The translations under genes and the position numbers were made by a program. Of a stretch of DNA of 64,000 nucleotides, positions 8,220 to 15,304 are shown piece by piece (the stretch's first letter is position 1; each line of letters begins with the position of its first letter). Origin of the DNA: Roseibium marinum (lineage in GTDB: Bacteria > Pseudomonadota > Alphaproteobacteria > Rhizobiales > Stappiaceae); contig NZ_PPCN01000001.1 in NCBI RefSeq assembly GCF_002906165.1, positions 62,001 to 126,000 on the forward strand. Reading direction: 5' to 3'. Below the pieces are notes generated by a model that had not been told where the DNA came from, ran no database searches, and saw only the letters and a program-made list of their open reading frames with translations.

Positions 8220-9298
8220 TTCGCGGTCTCCTGGGCGGGGCTGCTGGTGGCAAGCCGGATCCTGAACCGCAGGAACAGTCCGGAGACGAGCACGCAGAGC
8301 AGCGATATGGCAACGATCAGGTCGGCGAGGTAATTGGAAACCCCGGTCGCCCGCGACATGGAATCCGCGCCGACGAAAATGCTGGCTATGAAGAGAGCGG
8401 CGAAAACGACGCCGATGGGCGACAATCCGGCGAGCATGGCGACCACGATGCCCGAATAGCCGAAGCCCGGCGACAGATCGGCGGTGAGATAGCCTTTCAG
8501 GCCCGCGACTTCGCCGACCCCCGCCAGCCCCGCAAGAGCGCCGGAGAGCAGCCCGACGCGGACGAAGGTGGCCGTCACCGGAATGCCGGCATGCCGGGCG
8601 GCGGCGGCATTCTCGCCGACGGCGCGGATCTCGAAACCCCACACCGTGCGTTTCAGCAGAAAATACACCCCGAGCGAAGCCGCAAGCGCGATGACGAGAC
8701 CCCAGTGGATTCTCATTCGGTCCATCAGTTTCGGCAGGGCCGCTTCGTCGAGGATTGGCTCCGACTGGGGCCAGCCCATGCCCATCGGGTCCTGCATCGG
8801 CCCTTCGAGCATCATCTGCACGAAAAGCAGAATGACGAAATTCAGCAGCAGCGTCGTCACCACTTCATCCACGCCAAGGCGGGTTTTCAGCAGCGTCGGC
8901 ACCAGCATCACCAGACCGCCGGCAAGGGCGCCGGCCAGAATGACCGCCGGAACGAGAACGAACGAGGGGCCGGAAATCAGGCCGGTTCCAACCGCGACCG
9001 CCGCCAGGGCTCCCGCGTAAAGCTGCCCCTCCGCGCCGATGTTCCAGAGTTTGGCGCGAAAGGCCACTGCGGCGGCGAGCCCGGTCAGGATGAGCGGCGC
9101 TGCCCGGGTCAGCATCTCCGTGAAGGCGAACATCGACCCCCAGGCGCCCTTGATCATCAGGCCGTAGGCGTCGAAAACCGAAAGCCCGGCGAAAAGCATG
9201 GGGATGGCCGCCAGAATGAGGGCAGCAAGGGCGGCGGTTACCGAAACGCCGATCATCCTTGAAACGGCGACCGGGCCTCTGGGTTCGAAACGGATCAT
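8216..9298 (-). CDS. ABC transporter permease, BMP/nucleoside type (first)
   Basis: 360-aa permease paired with the one downstream; NupP/YufP-like. Family marker: AAVAFRAKLWNIGAEGQLYAG, the WNIGAEGQ motif of nucleoside importer permeases, followed by many hydrophobic segments. It starts within the stop of the ATPase gene (9295-9298). Together with the ATPase and BMP binding protein it forms a complete importer, most likely for a nucleoside or nucleobase, as judged by the cytosine deaminase gene at the operon end. Confidence 0.88.
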   Translation of the reverse strand: MIRFEPRGPVAVSRMIGVSVTAALAALILAAIPMLFAGLSVFDAYGLMIKGAWGSMFAFTEMLTRAAPLILTGLAAAVAFRAKLWNIGAEGQLYAGALAAVAVGTGLISGPSFVLVPAVILAGALAGGLVMLVPTLLKTRLGVDEVVTTLLLNFVILLFVQMMLEGPMQDPMGMGWPQSEPILDEAALPKLMDRMRIHWGLVIALAASLGVYFLLKRTVWGFEIRAVGENAAAARHAGIPVTATFVRVGLLSGALAGLAGVGEVAGLKGYLTADLSPGFGYSGIVVAMLAGLSPIGVVFAALFIASIFVGADSMSRATGVSNYLADLIVAISLLCVLVSGLFLRFRIRLATSSPAQETAK

Positions 9299-10842
9299 TC
9301 GGCAGCTTCCATGGTGTGTCCGGCCATTCTGAGCCCGAGTGTGCCCCTGTCGAGGGTTTCTGTCGGCTCGGCGGCGGACAGATGTCCGCGGTGGATGACG
9401 GCGATCCGGTCGGAAAGCCGCATCAGTTCGTCCAGATCCTCGGAAATGAGAAGAACGCCTGCGCCGCGAGCGCGCGCGTCAAGCAGGCGTCTGTAGACTT
9501 CGGACGTCGCCCCGACATCGAGACCCCGCGACGGCTGGGCGGCCAGAACGACCTTCGGCTCGCCCTCAAGAGTTCGGGCCAGAACGATTTTCTGAATATT
9601 GCCGCCCGAGAGCAGCCGCGCCGGGCTGTCCTCGCCCTGGCAGCGGATGTCATAGGCGTCGATCATGGCTTTCGCCTTGTCACGCATGGCGGCGAAACGC
9701 AGCAGTCCGAAACGCTGGCTTTCCGGCTTGCGGATGGCTTCGATGGCGAGGTTTTCGGAAACGGTCATGGCCCCGACGATGCCGTCGCGGTGCCGGTCTT
9801 CCGGTATCCGCGCCAGACCCGCATCGATCATCGTGCGGGCATTGGCATGCGTCAACGCACGATCCCCAAGCCTCATGCTGCCGGCAACGGGTGTTTCAAG
9901 GCCCGAGATGACCCGCGCCAGCATGGTCTGGCCGTTGCCCGAAACGCCGGCAATACCAAGGATCTCACCGGACCTGAGCTCCAGATTGACGTCCCGTATC
10001 GATTCACGGCTCTCACCGGCCGACACGCCCGTCAGGACGAAAAGGGTATCTCCCGGCGCGCCTGCACCCCGCACAGTCTCGCTCACTTCGTGCCCGACCA
10101 TCAGCTCCGCCAACTGGCGCTGATCGCATTGAGATGTCGGCAGGTCGGCCACCTTGGCACCGCCCCGCAGCACCGCGATGCGGTGGGACGCAGCCATCAC
10201 TTCCGCCAGCTTGTGCGATATGAAGACGATCCCGAGCCCCGCAGCCGCGAGCTTTTTTAATATGGCGAACAACGTGTCCGATTCCTGCGGCGTCAGCACT
10301 GCCGTGGGTTCGTCGAGCACAAGCACCCGTGCGTTCCGGTAAAGGGCTTTCAGGATCTCGACCCGCTGCTTTTCCCCGACCGAAAGCTGCGAGACGCGCA
10401 TGTCCAGTCCGACGGTCAGGCCGGAGCGGGTCATCAGGTCTGCCAGCTTCCTGCGCGCCGGTGCGCGGGCGGATTTCAGCGCCGAGAGTTTTTCCGTGCC
10501 GAGCAGGATATTGTCGAGAACGCTGAGGTTTTCGGCCAGCGTGAAATGCTGGTGGACCATGCCGATCCCGGCATCCAGCGCCGCATGTGGCGATCCCGGT
10601 TCCAGTTGTGCCAACTCACCGCCGTCCCGCGACACCAGCACCGATCCTTCATCGGCGACGTAGTGGCCGAAGAGGATGTTCATGAGGGTGGTTTTTCCGG
10701 CGCCGTTTTCCCCCAGCAGGGCCAGGATTTCGCCCTGCCTCAGATCAAGGTAAACGCCGTCATTGGCCGTCAGAGCGCCAAAGCGCTTGGTGATGCCGTC
10801 CAGTCTCAACAAGACCGGGGCGTCCTTTGCGGGGAGCGCCAT
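9295..10842 (-). CDS. ABC transporter ATP-binding protein with two ABC domains, nucleoside type
   Basis: 515-aa fused double ATPase. First half: Walker A GENGAGKT at 44-51, signature LSVGEKQRVEI and Walker B VLVLDEPTAVL. Second half: degenerate P-loop (GVSGNGQ, lacking the Lys), signature LSGGNIQKIVLARTL. This asymmetric pattern is usual in nucleoside and monosaccharide (CUT2/BMP) systems, where the second site is the intact signature partner. The start at 10842 follows a good GGAGG; upstream in-frame codons run into the stem-loop region. Confidence 0.9.
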   Translation of the reverse strand: MALPAKDAPVLLRLDGITKRFGALTANDGVYLDLRQGEILALLGENGAGKTTLMNILFGHYVADEGSVLVSRDGGELAQLEPGSPHAALDAGIGMVHQHFTLAENLSVLDNILLGTEKLSALKSARAPARRKLADLMTRSGLTVGLDMRVSQLSVGEKQRVEILKALYRNARVLVLDEPTAVLTPQESDTLFAILKKLAAAGLGIVFISHKLAEVMAASHRIAVLRGGAKVADLPTSQCDQRQLAELMVGHEVSETVRGAGAPGDTLFVLTGVSAGESRESIRDVNLELRSGEILGIAGVSGNGQTMLARVISGLETPVAGSMRLGDRALTHANARTMIDAGLARIPEDRHRDGIVGAMTVSENLAIEAIRKPESQRFGLLRFAAMRDKAKAMIDAYDIRCQGEDSPARLLSGGNIQKIVLARTLEGEPKVVLAAQPSRGLDVGATSEVYRRLLDARARGAGVLLISEDLDELMRLSDRIAVIHRGHLSAAEPTETLDRGTLGLRMAGHTMEAAE

Positions 10843-10900
10843 GCGAACCTCCGGGAGGAATTTGAATTCAGTTCGAAAATCGGCTCGGGTCCGAAAAGGC

Positions 10901-10928
10901 ACGCCGGCGGCCGATGTGCCGCCGGCGT
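10901..10928 (-). terminator. Intra-operon stem-loop after the BMP-protein gene
   Basis: Perfect 10-bp inverted repeat ACGCCGGCGG / CCGCCGGCGT with an 8-base loop, in the gap between the binding-protein gene and the ATPase gene. No U-run follows. Its placement matches the 3574-3602 stem-loop of the first transporter operon, suggesting differential expression of the binding protein. Confidence 0.65.
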
Positions 10929-10945
10929 ACAATCGTATCGGCCGC

Positions 10946-11953
10946 TTACATGGTCGACTTCGGTTCGCTGTCGTTCACGTTGACGCGGAACAGACCGTCG
11001 TTGATTTCCGCTTCCTTGGCTTTCGCAGCTTCCACCGCGTCGGCCGGCGCCAGGCTTTCATCGACGATGAAGCTGCCGCCGCCATAGGACATGAAGCTGT
11101 AGGGCCCGTAATCGGCCGGTTCGAATTCCTCGGAGACCACCGCGTCAATGGCGCGGTCGACCGTCGGTTCCATGTGCCACAACGCCGAAGACAGGATTGT
11201 GCCCGGATAGTCGTCCGACGTATCGATCACGTTGCCGATGGCCAGAATGCCCTTTTCCTTCGCGGCGTCGGAGACACCGAAGCGTTCGGCGTAGAGAATG
11301 TCCGCGCCCTTGTCGATCATGGCGAAGGCGGATTCCTTGGCTTTCGGCGGGTCGTACCAGGAGTTGATGAAGGTCACGAGGAACTTCACATCCGGGTTCA
11401 CGGACGTCGCGCCTTCCATGAAGGCGTTCATGAGCCGGTTCACTTCCGGAATGGCGTAACCGCCGACCATGCCGATGATGTTGGACTTGGTCGTCGCGCC
11501 CGCGATCATGCCGGAAAGATAGCTCGGCTCATGGATCCAGTTGTCGAAGACGGCGAAGTTCGGTTGCGCCGGACCGAAGGACGAGCCCATCAGGAAGGCT
11601 GTTTCAGGATATTCCGCGGCAACCTTGCGCGCGGCGCGCTCCACGGCGAAGGCCTCGCCGACGACCAGGTCCATGCCCTGCTCGGCATACTCGCGCATCA
11701 CGCGTTCATAGTCGGTGTTGGCGACGTTCTCGGAGAAGGTATAGGTGATGTCGCCGCGCTCCTGGGCCGCCTTGAGCGCCTTGTCGATGCGGCTCACCCA
11801 TTGCTGCTCGACCGGAACGGTATAGATCGCCGCAACCTTGATCGGGTCTGCCGCGCTTGCGGGCGACAATGACATTCCCATGGTGACTGAAACGGCCAGG
11901 GCGGCCGACAACAAGGCCCGCCGGGCCCTGGAAAATGATTTTGATGTGAGCAT
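10946..11953 (-). CDS. BMP-family ABC transporter substrate-binding protein
   Basis: 335-aa periplasmic binding protein of the basic-membrane-protein (PnrA/NupN-like) family. The signal peptide ends near residue 34 (SPASA before ADPIKVAAIY). It has no lipobox cysteine, so it is a soluble periplasmic protein as usual in Gram-negatives. Family features: AAIYTVPVEQQWVSRI, TDYERVMREYAEQGMDLVV, AGATTKSNIIGMVGGY. BMP proteins bind purine nucleosides in several bacteria; with codA as last gene of the operon a nucleobase or nucleoside ligand is plausible. First gene of the operon. Confidence 0.88.
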   Translation of the reverse strand: MLTSKSFSRARRALLSAALAVSVTMGMSLSPASAADPIKVAAIYTVPVEQQWVSRIDKALKAAQERGDITYTFSENVANTDYERVMREYAEQGMDLVVGEAFAVERAARKVAAEYPETAFLMGSSFGPAQPNFAVFDNWIHEPSYLSGMIAGATTKSNIIGMVGGYAIPEVNRLMNAFMEGATSVNPDVKFLVTFINSWYDPPKAKESAFAMIDKGADILYAERFGVSDAAKEKGILAIGNVIDTSDDYPGTILSSALWHMEPTVDRAIDAVVSEEFEPADYGPYSFMSYGGGSFIVDESLAPADAVEAAKAKEAEINDGLFRVNVNDSEPKSTM

Positions 11954-12251
11954 CTGGATCCCCTGGAAGTATTTTTTTACAGGGAACAGATGATCATAAA
12001 ATGCGCATGCTCACAAGTTATGCACGCGGTGAAATGCTAGAAAATTGATCAAACGGACAAAATAACCCGGACGTTTCCATTCCGTCGCAAAGTGGGGGGA
12101 GGCATTGCGTCCGGCCGGTCTGTCGGTATCGGGCCGGCCACGGGCGCGGCGGGTCCGGCGGAAGCCTTAATTCTATGCTAGGGAAGATCACGGACAATCT
12201 GCTGCCGGACATTCCTCAGACAAGGTGGCCCTGCCACAGTGCGAACCGCTG
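11954..12251. promoter_or_regulatory. Divergent intergenic region between the BMP operon and the LysR gene
   Basis: About 300 bases without a convincing gene. It must hold promoters for the BMP operon (minus) and the LysR gene (plus). Small perfect palindromes ATGCGCAT (12001-12008) and TTGATCAA (12045-12052) are visible, but no clear LysR box or riboswitch. A 64-codon minus-strand frame at 12018-12212 has no family resemblance and is not called. Confidence 0.4.
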
Positions 12252-13160
12252 ATGATCGATAAACTTGAAATGTTCATTGCTCTCGCCCGGGAACGGCATT
12301 TCGGCCGCGCCGCGGAGGACTGCGGCGTGACCCAGCCGACCCTTTCGGCAGCGATCAAGCAGCTTGAAGAGCAATTGGGCGCTCTGCTGGTCCTGCGCGG
12401 ATCGCGCTATCAGGGACTGACCCCGGAAGGTGAGCGCGTTCTGGAATGGGCCCGCCGGCTTGTCTCCGACGCCCGCACCATGCAACAGGAGCTGAAGACG
12501 GTCCGCGACGGACTGAGCGGGCATCTGCGCATCGCAAGCATCCCGACGGCGCTTTCCTATGTTCCCGAACTGACGACACCGTTTGTCGACCAGAATCCGG
12601 GCGTGACCTTTTCCGTCCTCTCGCGCTCTTCCATCGAGATCCTGTCGCTGCTGGAGAACCTGGAGATCGATGTCGGCGTGACCTATCTCGGCAACGAGCC
12701 TGTCGGAAAGGTCATCCAGGTCCCGCTTTATCGCGAGACCTATTGCCTGGTGACCACGGAAGGCGCGCCGCTTGCCGACCGCAAACGGGTGACATGGCGC
12801 GAAGTCAGCCGTATTCCCCTGTGCCTGCTGACCAAGGGCATGCAGAACCGGCGGATCCTCGATGGCATTCTCGCTGAAGCCGGCGCCGATGCGGCGCCGA
12901 CACTGGAATCGGATTCCATCGTGTCCCTTATCGCCCATATGCGTACAGGCCGCTGGGCCTCCATCGTGCCTCAAAGCCTGGCGGAAACCTTCGCCTCCGA
13001 CACGCTCAGAACCATTCCCATCACGGAGCCGGACGCGGGTACCATGGTCGGTCTGGTGGCGACACGACGCGAGCCTCACGCACCGCTGATAGCCGCGTTC
13101 CTGCGCATGGCCAGGGGGATTTCGGAGGCGCGAAAAGTGGAGTTTGAAACTCATCTATAG
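12252..13160 (+). CDS. LysR-family regulator upstream of the formate dehydrogenase operon
   Basis: About 302 aa from the ATG at 12252; a GTG at 12225 would add nine residues. The ATG is preferred because LysR proteins usually begin directly with the first helix (MIDKLEMFIALARERHFGRAA). The winged HTH covers about 1-60 (FGRAAEDCGVTQPTLSAAIKQLE), and an effector-binding domain follows from about 90. It is co-directional with, and 92 bases before, fdsG, so it is probably the fds activator, as LysR-type FdsR is in other fds clusters. It also lies divergent to the nucleobase transporter, an alternative target. Confidence 0.85.
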   Translation: MIDKLEMFIALARERHFGRAAEDCGVTQPTLSAAIKQLEEQLGALLVLRGSRYQGLTPEGERVLEWARRLVSDARTMQQELKTVRDGLSGHLRIASIPTALSYVPELTTPFVDQNPGVTFSVLSRSSIEILSLLENLEIDVGVTYLGNEPVGKVIQVPLYRETYCLVTTEGAPLADRKRVTWREVSRIPLCLLTKGMQNRRILDGILAEAGADAAPTLESDSIVSLIAHMRTGRWASIVPQSLAETFASDTLRTIPITEPDAGTMVGLVATRREPHAPLIAAFLRMARGISEARKVEFETHL

Positions 13161-13252
13161 GAATGTGCAATCGCTCAACTGAACCGGGATCTTGATTGCG
13201 CCGTGCACAGTATGACACTTTGAAAGTCATGCGCGAATGAGGGAGAGACGGC
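13161..13252 (+). promoter_or_regulatory. Promoter region of the fds operon
   Basis: 92-base gap before fdsG. It contains two interlocked inverted repeats: ATGAC-N9-GTCAT (13212-13230) and, inside it, ACTTT-G-AAAGT (13217-13227). This is a plausible LysR-type or other operator. The fdsG Shine-Dalgarno is GAGGGAGAG just before 13253. Confidence 0.4.
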
Positions 13253-13732
13253 ATGGAATTGCAAGTGCCGGAAGCGGACGTTGCGAACCGGACGGCCGCC
13301 ATCGCCGACGGACATTTGAATGTGGAAGGTCCGCTTCTGCCGATACTGCATGACGTCCAGAAGGAATTCGGCTGCGTGCCGGAAGCCGCGCTACGCGTCA
13401 TTGCCGACAAGCTGAACCTCAGCCGCGCCGAAGTGCATGGTGTCATGAGTTTCTACCACGACTTTCGGCAGGAGCCCGCGGGCCGCCATGTTCTGAAGAT
13501 CTGCCGTGCCGAAGCCTGCCAGTCCGTCGGTGGGGAAGTCCTCGCGGAAGGCGTGCGCAAGGCGCTCGGGATCGGTTGGCACGAGACGACGCCCGACGGC
13601 AGGATCACGCTGGAACCGGTCTACTGCCTCGGCCTTTGCTCCTGCGCGCCGGCGGCCATGTTCGACGGCGAACTCCATGGCCGCCTGGATGACGCCGCGC
13701 TCTCGGGTATTGTGATGGAGGCGGGCCGATGA
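13253..13732 (+). CDS. fdsG: NAD-dependent formate dehydrogenase gamma subunit (NuoE-like)
   Basis: 159 aa, [2Fe-2S] subunit of the soluble molybdenum formate dehydrogenase. Seen: thioredoxin-like NuoE fold with HGVMSFYHDF, and the four cluster cysteines in CRAEACQSVGG and CLGLCSCAP. It passes electrons between the FdsA/FdsB iron-sulfur chain and NAD. First gene of fdsGBA-fdhD-fdsD; the ATGA overlap with fdsB at 13729-13732 shows coupling. Length is normal for the family. Confidence 0.95.
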   Translation: MELQVPEADVANRTAAIADGHLNVEGPLLPILHDVQKEFGCVPEAALRVIADKLNLSRAEVHGVMSFYHDFRQEPAGRHVLKICRAEACQSVGGEVLAEGVRKALGIGWHETTPDGRITLEPVYCLGLCSCAPAAMFDGELHGRLDDAALSGIVMEAGR

Positions 13733-15300
13733 CGCCGGTGATTTTTGTTCCGCGCGATGCCGCCGCCATAGCTGTCGGTGCGAATCGTGTCGCCGAGGCG
13801 ATCGCCGCGGAACTCTCCGCCCGCGGGATCGAGGCGGAACTGGTCCGCAACGGCTCGCGCGGGCTGCATTGGCTGGAGCCGCTGGTCGAGGTGCGCTTCT
13901 GCGACCGCCGGGTGGCCTATGGTCCCGTGAAACCATCCGATGTCCCCGGACTGTTCGAAGCCGGCTTCCTGGAGGGTGGCGCGCATCCGCTCTTACACGG
14001 TGAAACCGAAGAGATGCCGTTTCTGAAGGCCCAGACTCGCCTCACCTTCGCGCGCTGCGGTGTCACCGATCCCCTGTCCCTGGACGACTACCGCCTTCAC
14101 GGTGGGCTCAATGGCCTGGAAACCGCTGTTGCCATGCAGCCGGCCGATATTGTGCAGCATGTCACCGACAGCGGTTTGCGCGGACGTGGCGGTGCCGGTT
14201 TCCCCACCGGTATCAAGTGGAAAACCGTGCTGAACGCGCCGGGAGTGCGCAAATATATCGTCTGCAATGCCGATGAGGGCGACAGCGGCACCTTTGCCGA
14301 CCGCATGATCATGGAAGGCGATCCGTTCGTTCTGATCGAGGGCATGGCGATTGCCGGCATCGCGACCGGAGCGGCGAAGGGATTTATCTATACCCGCTCC
14401 GAATATCCGCACGCCATCGAGACCATGCAAGCGGCGATCGAAACCGCCCGCAAGACCGGCATTCTCGGACCGTCGGTGCTCGGTTCGGCTCATGCCTTCG
14501 ATATGGAAGTGCGCGTCGGCGCCGGAGCCTATGTCTGCGGCGAGGAGACATCGCTCCTCAACAGTCTGGAAGGCAAGCGCGGTGTCGTGCGGGCAAAACC
14601 GCCACTCCCGGCGCTTGAAGGCCTGTTCGGCTGCCCGACCGTGGTCAATAACGTCCTGTCGCTGGCCTCCGTTCCGGTGATTCTCGACAAGGGCGCGGAT
14701 TTTTACCGGGACTTCGGCACCGGCCGCTCGCGCGGCACCATGCCGATCCAGCTTGCCGGAAACATCCGTCATGGCGGGCTTTACGAGACCGCGTTCGGCA
14801 TCACGCTCGGCGAACTCGTCAACGATATCGGTGGTGGCACCTTGAGCGGGCGTCCCGTCAAGGCGGTTCAGGTCGGAGGGCCGCTCGGCGCCTATTTCCC
14901 GCCGGAACTGTTCGATACGCCTTTCGACTACGAGGCGTTCGCCGCCCAGGACGGCCTCATCGGCCATGCGGGCGTTGTCGTCTTCGACGATACCGCCGAC
15001 ATGCTCAGGCAGGCGCGGTTCGCCATGGAGTTCTGCGCGGTCGAAAGCTGCGGCAAGTGCACGCCCTGCCGCATCGGTGCCGTCAGAGGTGTCGAGGTCG
15101 TCGACAGGATCGCGGACGGCGACAAGCCGGAAGAACAGATCGATCTCCTGAAGGATCTCTGCAACACCATGAAACTGGGCTCGCTCTGCGCGCTCGGCGG
15201 CTTCACGCCTTATCCGGTCATGAGCGCGCTGACCCATTTTCCTCAGGACTTCACCCCCAAACCCAACACCCTGAAGCCTCTGGCTGAGGCGGCGGAGTAG
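13729..15300 (+). CDS. fdsB: NAD-dependent formate dehydrogenase beta subunit (NuoF-like)
   Basis: 523-aa diaphorase subunit holding FMN and a [4Fe-4S] cluster; reduces NAD+ with electrons from formate. Seen: an N-terminal thioredoxin-like region (about 1-110), the NADH/FMN-binding GRGGAGFPTGIKW glycine-rich loop, CNADEGDSGTFADR, GAGAYVCGEETSLLNS, and the cluster motif ESCGKCTPCRIG with a later cysteine in LGSLCALGG. Architecture equals NuoE-like N-terminus plus NuoF as in Cupriavidus FdsB. It is in operon with fdsG (overlap) and fdsA (4-base gap). Confidence 0.95.
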   Translation: MTPVIFVPRDAAAIAVGANRVAEAIAAELSARGIEAELVRNGSRGLHWLEPLVEVRFCDRRVAYGPVKPSDVPGLFEAGFLEGGAHPLLHGETEEMPFLKAQTRLTFARCGVTDPLSLDDYRLHGGLNGLETAVAMQPADIVQHVTDSGLRGRGGAGFPTGIKWKTVLNAPGVRKYIVCNADEGDSGTFADRMIMEGDPFVLIEGMAIAGIATGAAKGFIYTRSEYPHAIETMQAAIETARKTGILGPSVLGSAHAFDMEVRVGAGAYVCGEETSLLNSLEGKRGVVRAKPPLPALEGLFGCPTVVNNVLSLASVPVILDKGADFYRDFGTGRSRGTMPIQLAGNIRHGGLYETAFGITLGELVNDIGGGTLSGRPVKAVQVGGPLGAYFPPELFDTPFDYEAFAAQDGLIGHAGVVVFDDTADMLRQARFAMEFCAVESCGKCTPCRIGAVRGVEVVDRIADGDKPEEQIDLLKDLCNTMKLGSLCALGGFTPYPVMSALTHFPQDFTPKPNTLKPLAEAAE

Positions 15301-15304
15301 CGAC

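Noticed and set aside
7261..8313. Apparent N-terminal extension of codA making a 781-codon frame
   Set aside because: The extra part is out-of-frame translation of the permease gene; CodA starts at 7260 with the expected length.
12018..12212. 64-codon minus-strand frame in the divergent gap
   Set aside because: No ribosome-binding site and Pro/Arg-rich low-similarity translation; treated as non-coding.
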